64,000 nucleotides of DNA. It comes from Actinomycetes bacterium (GTDB taxonomy: Bacteria > Actinomycetota > Actinomycetes > Actinomycetales > Dermatophilaceae). The position numbers and the translations under genes were made by a program. The stretch lies in assembly GCA_029778715.1 (NCBI GenBank), contig JAKOPT010000043.1, positions 1-64,000 of the forward strand, read 5' to 3'. This document shows positions 16,814-25,050 of this stretch, piece after piece (within the stretch, counting starts at the first letter, position 1; every line of letters begins with the position of its first letter). The notes below the pieces were generated by a model that made no database searches, was not told the origin of the DNA, and saw nothing but the letters and a program-made list of their open reading frames with translations.

Positions 16814-17809
16814 GTGAGCCGCACCGACCTCGCCGCGCAGACCTCGGCCAGCGCCCGTGACCTGTTGGGAGTGAGCCGCCTGACCAACGCGGCCCTCACC
16901 CGCTGGCTGCACGCCCTCCCCGGCGTCGATCAGGTCGGTTGTGAGGCCCGGGCGGGCGCGCTGAGCACCCGCAGCGTCAAGGCCGATAGCAAACGGGCCG
17001 CCATCGACCTGGCCATCTCGATGATCGACCTCACCACCTTGGAGGGGGCCGACACCCACAACCGGGTCCGCGGCCTGGCCGCCAAGGCCCTGCGCCCCGA
17101 CCCGACCGACCCGTCCACCCCGCGCACCGCCGCCGTGTGTGTCTACGGGGACATGGTCGCCACTGCCAAAGAGGCGCTGCAGGGCAGCGACGTCAAGGTG
17201 GCCGCCGTCGCCACCGCCTTCCCCAGTGGCCGAGCGAGCCTCGCCGTCAAGCTCGTCGACACCCAGGACGCCGTGGCGGCCGGGGCCGACGAAATCGACA
17301 TGGTCATCGACCGCGGCGCCTTCCTCTCGGGCCGCTACCTCGACGTGTTCCACCAGGTCGCCCGGGTCAAGGAGGCCGCCGGCCCCGCGCGACTCAAGGT
17401 CATCATGGAGACCGGCGAACTCGCGACCTACGACAACGTCCGCCGCGCCTCCTGGCTGTGCCTGCTCGCGGGTGCCGATTTCATCAAGACGAGCACCGGC
17501 AAGATCTCCCCGGCCGCGACCCTCCCGGTCACCCTGGTCATGCTCGAGGCGGTGCGTGACTGGCGCGACCTCACCGGCACCATGGCGGGGGTCAAACCCG
17601 CCGGTGGGATTCGCACGAGCAAGGACGCGATCCGCTATCTCGTCGCCGTCCAGGAAACCGCCGGCGCCGACTGGCTCGACAACCACTGGTTCCGGTTCGG
17701 GGCCAGTTCACTCCTCGGTGACCTGCTCCTCCAACGCCAGCGGCTGCGCGACGGGGTCTACTCCAGCGTCACCTACATCGCCGACGACTCCCCCTCGACC
17801 GCCTACTGA
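16814..17809 (+). CDS. deoC: Deoxyribose-phosphate aldolase
   Basis: A 331-aa class I aldolase of the longer DeoC type. The Schiff-base lysine is K225 in DFIKTSTGK; the second conserved lysine is in GVKPAGGIR. Other matches are VCVYGDMV, VATAFPSGRAS and EIDMVIDRGAF. It cleaves deoxyribose 5-phosphate to glyceraldehyde 3-phosphate and acetaldehyde. The next two genes are aldehyde-dehydrogenase homologues, the first only 17 bp away, so acetaldehyde is probably oxidised at once. PNP and the phosphosugar mutase lie 1.6 kb upstream on the same strand and would supply the substrate. Confidence 0.93.
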   Translation: MSRTDLAAQTSASARDLLGVSRLTNAALTRWLHALPGVDQVGCEARAGALSTRSVKADSKRAAIDLAISMIDLTTLEGADTHNRVRGLAAKALRPDPTDPSTPRTAAVCVYGDMVATAKEALQGSDVKVAAVATAFPSGRASLAVKLVDTQDAVAAGADEIDMVIDRGAFLSGRYLDVFHQVARVKEAAGPARLKVIMETGELATYDNVRRASWLCLLAGADFIKTSTGKISPAATLPVTLVMLEAVRDWRDLTGTMAGVKPAGGIRTSKDAIRYLVAVQETAGADWLDNHWFRFGASSLLGDLLLQRQRLRDGVYSSVTYIADDSPSTAY

Positions 17810-17826
17810 CGCCCCCAGGACGACCC

Positions 17827-19281
17827 ATGACTGTCATCGAGTACGCCCCCGCCCCGGAGTCGCGTGCGCTCGTCCGGCTCGAGGCGTCCTACGGCCTCTT
17901 CGTCGGCGGCGAGTTCGTCGCCGCCTCCGGCCCCTCGTTCGCGACGATCAACCCGGCCACCGAAGAGGTCCTCGCGCAGGTGAGCGAGGCGAGCGCCGCC
18001 GGCGTCGACGCCGCTGTCAAGGCCGCGCGGACGGCATACACCCGGGTGTGGTCCAAGCTCAGCGGCACCGACCGCGGCAAGTACCTTTTCCGGATCGCCC
18101 GCCTGCTCCAGGAACGGGCCCGGGAGTTCGCCGTCCTCGAAACCCTCGACAACGGCAAACCCATCACCCAGTCCCGCGACGTCGACATCCCGCTCGCCGC
18201 GGCGCACTTCTTCTACCACGCCGGGTGGGCCGACAAATTGGCGTATGCCGTGCCGCCCGGCCCCGGTGGCTCGACCCCGGCGCCGCTCGGCGTGGTCGGC
18301 GGCATCATCCCGTGGAACTTCCCGCTGCTCATGCTCGCCTGGAAGGTGGCACCGGCCCTCGCCGCGGGCAACACCATCGTCCTCAAACCGGCCGAGACCA
18401 CCCCGCTGACCGCGCTGCTCTTCGCGCAGGTCTGCCAGGAGGCCGAACTGCCGCCCGGGGTCGTCAACATCGTCACCGGGGCCGGGGCGACCGGCGCCGC
18501 GCTCGTCGCTCACCCCGGCGTCGACAAGATCGCCTTCACCGGGTCGACCGCCGTCGGCAAACAGATCGCCCGCGCCCTCGCCGGCACCCGGACCAGCGCC
18601 ACCCTCGAACTCGGCGGCAAGGGCGCCAACATCGTCTTTGACGACGCCCCGCTCGACGAGGCCATCGAGGGGATCGTCGGCGGCATCTTCTTCAACCAGG
18701 GGCATGTGTGCTGCGCCGGCAGCCGCCTGCTCGTCCAGGAGAGCATCGCCGACGAGGTCGAGCGGCGGCTCAAGCGGCGCCTCGCCACCTTGCGCGTCGG
18801 TGACCCGCTCGACAAGAACACCGATGTCGGCGCCATCAACTCCCGCACCCAACTCGACACCATCGCCGGCCTCGCCCACGTTGGAGAGGCCGAGGGGGCG
18901 CACCGGTGGGACACCGGCTGCGCGCTGCCCGAGCAGGGTTTCTGGTTCCGGCCGACGGTGTTCACCGGCGTCACCCAGACCCACCGGATCGCCCAGGAGG
19001 AGATCTTCGGGCCGGTCCTCTCGGTGCTCACCTTCCGCACCCCGGCCGAAGCGGTCGCCAAGGCCAACAACACCCCCTATGGCCTGGCCGCCGGGATCTG
19101 GACCGAGAAGGGCAGCCGGTTGCTGTGGCTGGCCGACCAGCTCAAGGCGGGCGTCGTCTGGGGGAACACCTACAACCAGTTCGACCCGACGAGCCCGTTC
19201 GGCGGGGTCAAGGAGTCCGGGTACGGCCGCGAGGGCGGGCGCCACGGGCTCGCGGCATACCTGCAGGGAGAGGGGCACTAG
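17827..19281 (+). CDS. Aldehyde dehydrogenase (deoC-linked)
   Basis: A 484-aa NAD(P)-dependent ALDH with an intact active site: E261 in LELGGKGAN and Cys295 in FNQGHVC (C296 follows), plus the nucleotide-site motifs IIPWNFPLLM, LKPAE and FTGS, and the late NTYNQFDPTSPFGG. The operon with deoC suggests acetaldehyde as the natural substrate, yielding acetate. Substrate choice within this superfamily cannot be read from sequence alone. It is followed within three bases by a shortened homologue that lacks the catalytic half. Confidence 0.9.
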   Translation: MTVIEYAPAPESRALVRLEASYGLFVGGEFVAASGPSFATINPATEEVLAQVSEASAAGVDAAVKAARTAYTRVWSKLSGTDRGKYLFRIARLLQERAREFAVLETLDNGKPITQSRDVDIPLAAAHFFYHAGWADKLAYAVPPGPGGSTPAPLGVVGGIIPWNFPLLMLAWKVAPALAAGNTIVLKPAETTPLTALLFAQVCQEAELPPGVVNIVTGAGATGAALVAHPGVDKIAFTGSTAVGKQIARALAGTRTSATLELGGKGANIVFDDAPLDEAIEGIVGGIFFNQGHVCCAGSRLLVQESIADEVERRLKRRLATLRVGDPLDKNTDVGAINSRTQLDTIAGLAHVGEAEGAHRWDTGCALPEQGFWFRPTVFTGVTQTHRIAQEEIFGPVLSVLTFRTPAEAVAKANNTPYGLAAGIWTEKGSRLLWLADQLKAGVVWGNTYNQFDPTSPFGGVKESGYGREGGRHGLAAYLQGEGH

Positions 19282-19283
19282 AG

Positions 19284-20189
19284 GTGAGCCGAATCGACGT
19301 TCGCAAGACCTACAAGTTGTACGTCGGCGGGAAGTTCCCCCGTTCGGAGTCCGGGCGCACCTACCCCGTGTATGCCGCGCCCGCCCGCTCCGGGGCCACG
19401 CCGCGACTGCTCGCCAATGCCGCCGCGGCCTCCCGCAAGGATGCCCGCGAGGCCGTCGTCGCGGCCCGCGCGGCGCAGCCGGGCTGGGCCGGCGCCACCG
19501 CCTACAACCGCGGCCAGGTCCTCTACCGGGTCGCCGAGGTGATGGAGGGGCGCCGGGAGCAGTTCGTCGCCGACGTCCGCGCCGCCGAAGGGGTAAGCGC
19601 GGCCCGCGCCGAGGCCCTGGTCAGCGCCGCCATCGACCGATGGGTCTGGTATGCCGGGTGGTCCGACAAGTTCACTCAGGTCGCCGGGGGCGTCAACCCG
19701 GTTGCCGGGCCGTTCTTCGACGTCTCGGTGCCCGAACCGGTAGGAGTGGTCGCCATCCTCGCCCCGCAGGCGTCGTCGCTGCTCGGGCTCGTCAGCGTCC
19801 TCGCCCCGACCATCGTCACCGGCAACACCGCGGTCGTGCTCACCTCCGCGACCCGGCCGCTGCCCGCCGTCACCCTCGCCGAATGCCTGGCGACCTCCGA
19901 CGTCCCCGGTGGCGTCGTCAACATCCTCACCGGCGACCCCGCCGAGATGGCCCCCTGGCTTGCCTCGCACCGCGATGTCGGCGGACTCGACCTCACCGGC
20001 GCCGCCGACGCTGCCGGCGTCGACTGGGGCGCGCTGGAGGCCAGCGCCGCAGACACCCTGACCCGGGTGCTCCGCCCCGGTGGCACCGGTGCCGAAGCGG
20101 TCGAACCGGACTGGCTGCCGGAGCCGGGTCTGGGACGGATGATGCGGTTCGTCGACGTCAAGACCGTCTGGCACCCCAAGGGTCGCTGA
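19284..20189 (+). CDS. Truncated aldehyde-dehydrogenase homologue without catalytic cysteine
   Basis: A 301-aa protein from GTG at 19284, two bases after the full-length ALDH. It matches the N-terminal, nucleotide-binding half of ALDHs (YKLYVGGKFPRSESGRTY; EPVGVVAILAPQASSLLGLV; GNTAVVL; VPGGVVNILTG) and then loses similarity. No catalytic Cys segment is present and the ELGGK glutamate is not found; the end reads RFVDVKTVWHPKGR. Coding quality is good throughout, so it is not a fresh pseudogene. A non-catalytic partner or regulator of the neighbouring ALDH is a plausible role. Confidence 0.8.
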   Translation: MSRIDVRKTYKLYVGGKFPRSESGRTYPVYAAPARSGATPRLLANAAAASRKDAREAVVAARAAQPGWAGATAYNRGQVLYRVAEVMEGRREQFVADVRAAEGVSAARAEALVSAAIDRWVWYAGWSDKFTQVAGGVNPVAGPFFDVSVPEPVGVVAILAPQASSLLGLVSVLAPTIVTGNTAVVLTSATRPLPAVTLAECLATSDVPGGVVNILTGDPAEMAPWLASHRDVGGLDLTGAADAAGVDWGALEASAADTLTRVLRPGGTGAEAVEPDWLPEPGLGRMMRFVDVKTVWHPKGR

Positions 20190-20198
20190 CGATCCCGT

Positions 20199-20903
20199 AT
20201 GCCGCCCGCCTCCGCCCGTGCCCGCCGTGACGGTGGCGTTGGTGGTGACGGCACCGACGGGCGTCCTGGCCGGGCCCGCGTCGTGCTGCTCGCCGGCCCG
20301 TCCGGATCGGGGAAGTCCCGCCTGGCGGCCCGGTTGCAGCAGCGACGCGGTTGGCCGATCGTCCGCCTCGACGATTTCTACCGTGACGAGGACGACCCGG
20401 CCCTGCCGCTGCTCACCGACCTGGGCATCCCCGACTGGGACGACCCGGCCAGTTGGGATGGGCCGGGGGCGGTGGCGGCTCTCGCAGCACTCGTCGACTC
20501 CGGGGCGGCCACGATGCCGGTGTACGACATCGGCACCTCCCGCGCAGTGGGCCAGCGGCACCTCGAGGCTCGCCGGGACGCGCTCATCGTCGCCGAGGGC
20601 ATCTTCGCCGCCGAACTCATCGAGCCGCTGCGCAACGCCGGACTGCTCCACAGCGGCTGGTGCGTCGTCCACCGCCACCGGTTCCTCACCTTCGGCTGGC
20701 GGCTGGCCCGGGACCTGCGCGAACACCGCAAACCCCCGCTCATCCTGGTCCGCCGGGGCTGGGCGTTGCTGCGCGCCGAACCGGCCGTGATCGCTCGCCA
20801 GCAGGCCCTCGGAGCCCGCTGCGCGACGGCCCCCACCATCGAGAAGGCCGTCGAGCGCGCCGCGCCCGGCGGCACCCGAGCAGGTGTCGGAGGGTTCGGT
20901 TAG
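20199..20903 (+). CDS. Uridine kinase-like P-loop protein
   Basis: A 234-aa P-loop kinase: Walker A GPSGSGKS at residues 33-40, acidic RLDDFYRDEDDP (as in uridine/cytidine kinases), DWDDPASWDG and IVAEGIFA. The first ~25 residues are Arg/Gly-rich and may be disordered. Uridine kinase or phosphoribulokinase-like activity fits its place after the nucleoside-catabolism genes, but the substrate is not proven. The ATG at 20199 lies inside a GGCATAC word (20197-20203 reads GTATGCC), an unusual overlap of start codon and repeated word. Confidence 0.75.
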   Translation: MPPASARARRDGGVGGDGTDGRPGRARVVLLAGPSGSGKSRLAARLQQRRGWPIVRLDDFYRDEDDPALPLLTDLGIPDWDDPASWDGPGAVAALAALVDSGAATMPVYDIGTSRAVGQRHLEARRDALIVAEGIFAAELIEPLRNAGLLHSGWCVVHRHRFLTFGWRLARDLREHRKPPLILVRRGWALLRAEPAVIARQQALGARCATAPTIEKAVERAAPGGTRAGVGGFG

Positions 20904-20998
20904 GGTGAGCCCAAGGCGCCATTTCGGCAGGTGGTTCCGACGTTGTCTCGCCGAGGTTCCGGCGCGACGCCAGCGGCCAGAGGGGATGTTAGGCACCG

Positions 20999-22198
20999 AT
21001 GAGTGACCAACAGTGGATCGCACCGGGCAGCCCCGCGCCGGACCGGGGCGTGGCGGGGCCGCCGCCGACACCGTCGTTCCCGCCAGCAGGGCCGGGACCG
21101 GGGCCCGCGGCATACCCGATGGGTTCCTCTCCCCCGGCGCCGCCGGGGCCCGTCACGATGCCGGTGTCACCGCAGCGCTACGGCATGGAGTTCCGGCCCG
21201 GGGTCATCCCGTTGCGCCCTCTCACGCTCGGCGACCTCTACGGTGCGGCGTTCAAGACGATCCGCGGCAACGTCGCCGCGACCGTCGGGATGGCCACCCT
21301 CGTGTCGCTGCTCTTCATGCTCCCGTTCACCGCGCTCGGGACTTTCCTGGCCCGCTCCTTCAACCCCAGCCTCGTTGCGGACTCCGCCGACCCGACGGTG
21401 GCGTTCGAGGGCTTCGACACCGGCATCCTCGGCGTCTACCTGCCCATCATCGGGTCGGTCTTCGCGACGATCCTCATGGCCGGTGTCATGGCCTGGGTGC
21501 TCGGGCAGGCGGTCCTCGGTCGCAAGGTGAGCCTGGCGCAGACGTGGGCCGGCACCCGCGGCCGCCTGCTCGCCCTCTTCGGGACGGTCGGGCTCACCGC
21601 TCTCGCCGGGATCGGCGTCGCCGTCGTTGTCGTCGGGATGCCGATCGGCCTGATGCTCGTCGGCAACGCCACATCGAACGACGTCGTCACGGCAGTGGGA
21701 GTCATCCTGCTCATCCTCGGACTGATCCTCGCCTTCGTCGTCATGATGCTCCTCGGGGTGCGCTGGGGCTTTGGCACCTCGATCGTCGTCCTGGAGTCCG
21801 CCGGTCCGGTCACCGCGCTGCGCCGCTCCTGGCGCCTCGTCGGTTCGCCGCTCAAGGTGCCGTTTTGGCGGATCTTCGGCATCCGGCTGCTCGCCGGGCT
21901 CATCGCGTCGACTGCGGCCCAAATCATCACCCTCCCCCTCGTGTTCGTCATGATGATCGGCATGGGCGTCCTGATCGGCGACGACCCCAACAACCTGAGC
22001 AACTTCGGCACGGTGATGGCGCTCGTGACCGCAATCTCCGGCTTGGCCTCGATCATCACCAGCGCGTTGACCACGCCCTTCACCAGCGGTGTCGATGCCC
22101 TCCTCTACGTCGACACCCGGATCCGCTCCGAGGGCCTGGACATCCAACTCCTCCAGGCCGCGCAGGGGGTCGCCCCGGCGCCCTGGCCCACCCCATGA
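20999..22198 (+). CDS. Membrane protein heading the MoxR-DUF58 cluster
   Basis: A 399-aa protein. The first ~55 residues are Pro/Gly-rich and polar (cytoplasmic), then FRPGVIPLRPLTLGDLYGAAFKTIRGN introduces a bundle of six or so hydrophobic segments with a conserved VTALRRSWRLV basic stretch. The pattern is that of the actinobacterial membrane family related to glycerophosphodiesterase membrane domains; no catalytic phosphodiesterase domain is present. It is the first gene of a cluster continuing with DUF4129, DUF4350, MoxR and DUF58, whose joint function is unknown but linked to the envelope. Confidence 0.8.
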   Translation: MSDQQWIAPGSPAPDRGVAGPPPTPSFPPAGPGPGPAAYPMGSSPPAPPGPVTMPVSPQRYGMEFRPGVIPLRPLTLGDLYGAAFKTIRGNVAATVGMATLVSLLFMLPFTALGTFLARSFNPSLVADSADPTVAFEGFDTGILGVYLPIIGSVFATILMAGVMAWVLGQAVLGRKVSLAQTWAGTRGRLLALFGTVGLTALAGIGVAVVVVGMPIGLMLVGNATSNDVVTAVGVILLILGLILAFVVMMLLGVRWGFGTSIVVLESAGPVTALRRSWRLVGSPLKVPFWRIFGIRLLAGLIASTAAQIITLPLVFVMMIGMGVLIGDDPNNLSNFGTVMALVTAISGLASIITSALTTPFTSGVDALLYVDTRIRSEGLDIQLLQAAQGVAPAPWPTP

Positions 22199-22202
22199 CC
22201 AG

Positions 22203-22874
22203 ATGCTGGGGGACGAGCCGGTGCTGAGGACGCTGCCGTGGGACGGTGCCCCGCTCGATCCGACGTCGCCGCAGGCGCAGGAGTGGCTGGCCCAGGAGTT
22301 GGCCAAGAGCAAGTATCACGCGCAACCGTCCCTCATCGAGCGCTTTCTTGCCTGGCTGATGGACCTGCTCGGCCAGGTCGGCGGTGGCCCCGGATTGCCC
22401 CGGTGGGTGTTGCTCGTCGTCCTCCTCGCCGTGCTCGCGCTCGTTGTCCTCGTGGCCCGGGTGATCATGCGCCGGGATCGGGGCGGGCGGTCGGGCCGTT
22501 CAGGCAGCGGCGCCACCTTCGACGAAGTGGGGGTCAGCGCCGAGGAATACCGTCGGCGGGCCGCAGCCGCCCTGGCCCGCGGCGAGGCATCGGTCGCCCT
22601 CGTCGAGGCCTACCGCGCCGTGGTCGCCGGGGCCGTGGAGCGGGTGATTCTCGACGACGCTCCGGGTCGGACGGCCCGCGAAGCGGCCGCCGAACTGGGC
22701 CCGGCATTCCCCGAACAGGCGCGCGCGCTGGTCGATGCCGCCGCGGCGTTCGATGCGGTCCGCTACGGGCACGGCCGCGCCAGTCTCGACGCCGCCCACC
22801 AGATGCTGGCCTTGGACACGACCCTGACCCGGCAGCGACCCGTCACCGCCGCCCTGGCAGGGATCAGCGGATGA
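22203..22874 (+). CDS. DUF4129 domain protein
   Basis: A 223-aa protein with one central transmembrane helix (WVLLVVLLAVLALVVLVARVIM) and a cytoplasmic C-terminal DUF4129 domain (SAEEYRRRAAAALARGEASVALVEAYRAVV; APGRTAREAAAELG; AAFDAVRYG). DUF4129 often occurs in transglutaminase-like and MoxR-linked membrane proteins. The ATG lies 4 bp after the previous stop; a GTG six codons downstream is an alternative. The stop overlaps the next ATG (ATGA). Confidence 0.85.
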   Translation: MLGDEPVLRTLPWDGAPLDPTSPQAQEWLAQELAKSKYHAQPSLIERFLAWLMDLLGQVGGGPGLPRWVLLVVLLAVLALVVLVARVIMRRDRGGRSGRSGSGATFDEVGVSAEEYRRRAAAALARGEASVALVEAYRAVVAGAVERVILDDAPGRTAREAAAELGPAFPEQARALVDAAAAFDAVRYGHGRASLDAAHQMLALDTTLTRQRPVTAALAGISG

Positions 22875-24055
22875 CTACCGTCGCTGCGGCGCGCCGCGTG
22901 CGTGGTCCGGTCCTCTTCGGCCTCGTCGTCCTCGTCGGGGTGGTCCTACTGACCCTGGTGAGCATCCAGAAGACTCCCGACCGGGCGCTCGACCCCAACG
23001 GCACCGGCCCATCCGGCGCGGGCGCCCTGCTCGAGGTGATGCGCCAGCACGGCATCCGCGTCGAGGTCGTCACGACAATGGCCGACCTCGACTCCGCGTT
23101 GCGCAGCCCCGGCCCGACGACCGTGGCCGTCGGCAACGGCGACTACGTCGACGCCGGGGTGCTCAGCCACGTAATCGACCGCGCCCGGGGCACCGCGGCC
23201 GCCGTCGTGGTCCTCGACCCCAACCGGGCCCTGGCGAGGGCGCTCCCGGGCCAGTTGACGGTGGACCTCACCCCGTCCCCGGCCAGCCCGCTCACGCCGG
23301 CGTGTCAGAGCGGGTTCGCCCGCCCCGCCGACGAGCTGGCGATGTTCCAGACCCGGATCAGCACCGCGACGACCACCCCCGACCTCACCCTGTGCTACCC
23401 GCTGCCCGCCCCCGACGACGGCAGCCCCGCCGACCGCGGAGCCGGGCTGGTCATCGTCGCCGCCGCCGCCGACCGGCCCGAGGTCCGCGTGGTCGGTTTC
23501 CCGCAGGCGTTGACCAACCGGTTCATCACCACCGACGCCCATGCCGGCCTCGCCGTCCGCCTGCTCGGCGATCACCCGCACCTGATCTGGTACGACCCCG
23601 ACATCACCGAGCTCGGCACCTACGGCGACCCCGGCTCGACCACCGACGACTCCCCCTGGCCGCAATCGACCGAGGTCGTCGCCCTCCTTCTCGGCGTGGC
23701 CTGGATCCTGTATGCCGTCGCCCGCGGCCGCCGCTTGGGCCGTCTCGTCCCCGAACCCCTGCCGGTCGTCGTGCGCGCCATCGAAACCACCCGCAGCCGG
23801 GGCGAGCTCTACCGGCGCGCCGGCGACCGGGGCCGGGCGGCGAGCGCGCTGCGTGAGAGCACGACCGCCCGGCTGCGGCGACGGCTCGGGCTCACGAGCG
23901 CGGACGGCATACCGGCGCTCGTCGAGGCGACGGCACGCGCGACCGGAACCCCCGCGCCCGAGGTGGCCGACCTGCTCACCGGGCCCACCCCCACGAGCGA
24001 CTCCTCCCTAACGACGCTGGCTCAAGCCCTGACGACCCTCGAAGAGAAGGTGTGA
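22871..24055 (+). CDS. DUF4350 domain protein
   Basis: A 394-aa protein: N-terminal transmembrane helix (VLFGLVVLVGVVLLTLVSI), then a large extracytoplasmic region that begins with DPNGTGPSGAGALLEVMRQHGI, the class I-glutamine-amidotransferase-like DUF4350 core. A second hydrophobic segment (EVVALLLGVAWILYAVARG, about residue 270) returns it to the cytoplasm, where an Arg-rich helical tail (RSRGELYRRAGDRGRAASALR) follows. It is coupled on both sides, overlapping DUF4129 by ATGA and ending just before the MoxR gene. Confidence 0.85.
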   Translation: MTTVAAARRVRGPVLFGLVVLVGVVLLTLVSIQKTPDRALDPNGTGPSGAGALLEVMRQHGIRVEVVTTMADLDSALRSPGPTTVAVGNGDYVDAGVLSHVIDRARGTAAAVVVLDPNRALARALPGQLTVDLTPSPASPLTPACQSGFARPADELAMFQTRISTATTTPDLTLCYPLPAPDDGSPADRGAGLVIVAAAADRPEVRVVGFPQALTNRFITTDAHAGLAVRLLGDHPHLIWYDPDITELGTYGDPGSTTDDSPWPQSTEVVALLLGVAWILYAVARGRRLGRLVPEPLPVVVRAIETTRSRGELYRRAGDRGRAASALRESTTARLRRRLGLTSADGIPALVEATARATGTPAPEVADLLTGPTPTSDSSLTTLAQALTTLEEKV

Positions 24056-24057
24056 CG

Positions 24058-25038
24058 ATGACCGAAACCAGTCCCTCCCTGACCACCGGGGAGAGCGCCC
24101 GCCAGGCCCTGCTCCGGGTGCGCGCCGAGGTCGCCAAGGCCGTCGTCGGACAGGATGCCGCGGTTGCCGGCTTGCTCGTCGCCCTGCTCTGCCGGGGACA
24201 CATCCTCCTCGAGGGGGTGCCGGGGGTGGCCAAGACGTTGCTGGTGCGCTCGCTCGCGGCCGCGTTCGAGTTGGACACCAAACGGGTGCAGTTCACCCCG
24301 GACCTGATGCCCGGTGACCTCACCGGTTCGCTCGTGTTCGACGCCCGCACCAGCGATTTCACGTTCCGGCAGGGCCCGGTGTTCACCAACTTGTTGCTCG
24401 CCGACGAGATCAACCGGACCCCACCGAAGACCCAGTCGGCGTTGCTGGAGGCCATGGAGGAACGGCAGGTGAGCATCGAGGGCTCGCCCCGGCCGCTGCC
24501 CGCGCCCTTCATGGTGGCCGCGACCCAGAACCCCGTCGAATACGAAGGCACCTACCCGTTGCCCGAGGCGCAACTCGACCGGTTCCTCCTCAAGGTGGTG
24601 CTGCCCGTGCCGCCGCGCGACGAGGAGGTCCAGGTGCTGCGTCGCCATGCCAGCGGTTTCGACCCACGCAACCTGGCCACCGCCGGCATCGCGCCGGTGG
24701 CCACCGCCGACGATCTCAGCGCCGGCTCGGCCGCCGTTGCCACCGTCGAGGTGTCCGACGAAATCGCGGGCTACATCGTCGACATCGCCAACGCCACCCG
24801 GGTCTCCCCCAGTTTGGCGCTCGGGGTGTCCCCGCGCGGGGCCACCGCGTTGATGTCGACGGCCCGCGCCTGGGCCTGGCTCCAGGGGCGCACGTTCGTC
24901 ACCCCCGACGACGTCAAGGCTCTCGCCCACGGCACCCTGGCCCACCGGCTCATGCTCCGGCCCGAGGCCGAGTTGGAGGGCATCAGCGTGGCCGCGGTGC
25001 TCACCGCCGCACTGGCCGCAGTGCCGGTGCCCCGCTGA
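24058..25038 (+). CDS. MoxR-family AAA+ ATPase (DUF58-linked)
   Basis: A 326-aa MoxR ATPase with GVPGVAKT as Walker A (residues 53-60), LLLADEINR as Walker B, TQNPVEYEGTYPLPEAQLDRF as sensor/arginine-finger region and the lid domain SPRGATALMSTARAWAWL. This is the second MoxR gene in the window and belongs to the group that sits beside DUF58 genes. An in-frame GTG at 24052 overlaps the previous stop; the ATG at 24058 is preferred because GAAGG lies 7 nt before it. It is expected to act with the DUF58 protein encoded 12 bp downstream. Confidence 0.92.
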   Translation: MTETSPSLTTGESARQALLRVRAEVAKAVVGQDAAVAGLLVALLCRGHILLEGVPGVAKTLLVRSLAAAFELDTKRVQFTPDLMPGDLTGSLVFDARTSDFTFRQGPVFTNLLLADEINRTPPKTQSALLEAMEERQVSIEGSPRPLPAPFMVAATQNPVEYEGTYPLPEAQLDRFLLKVVLPVPPRDEEVQVLRRHASGFDPRNLATAGIAPVATADDLSAGSAAVATVEVSDEIAGYIVDIANATRVSPSLALGVSPRGATALMSTARAWAWLQGRTFVTPDDVKALAHGTLAHRLMLRPEAELEGISVAAVLTAALAAVPVPR

Positions 25039-25050
25039 CCCGGCGCCCTC

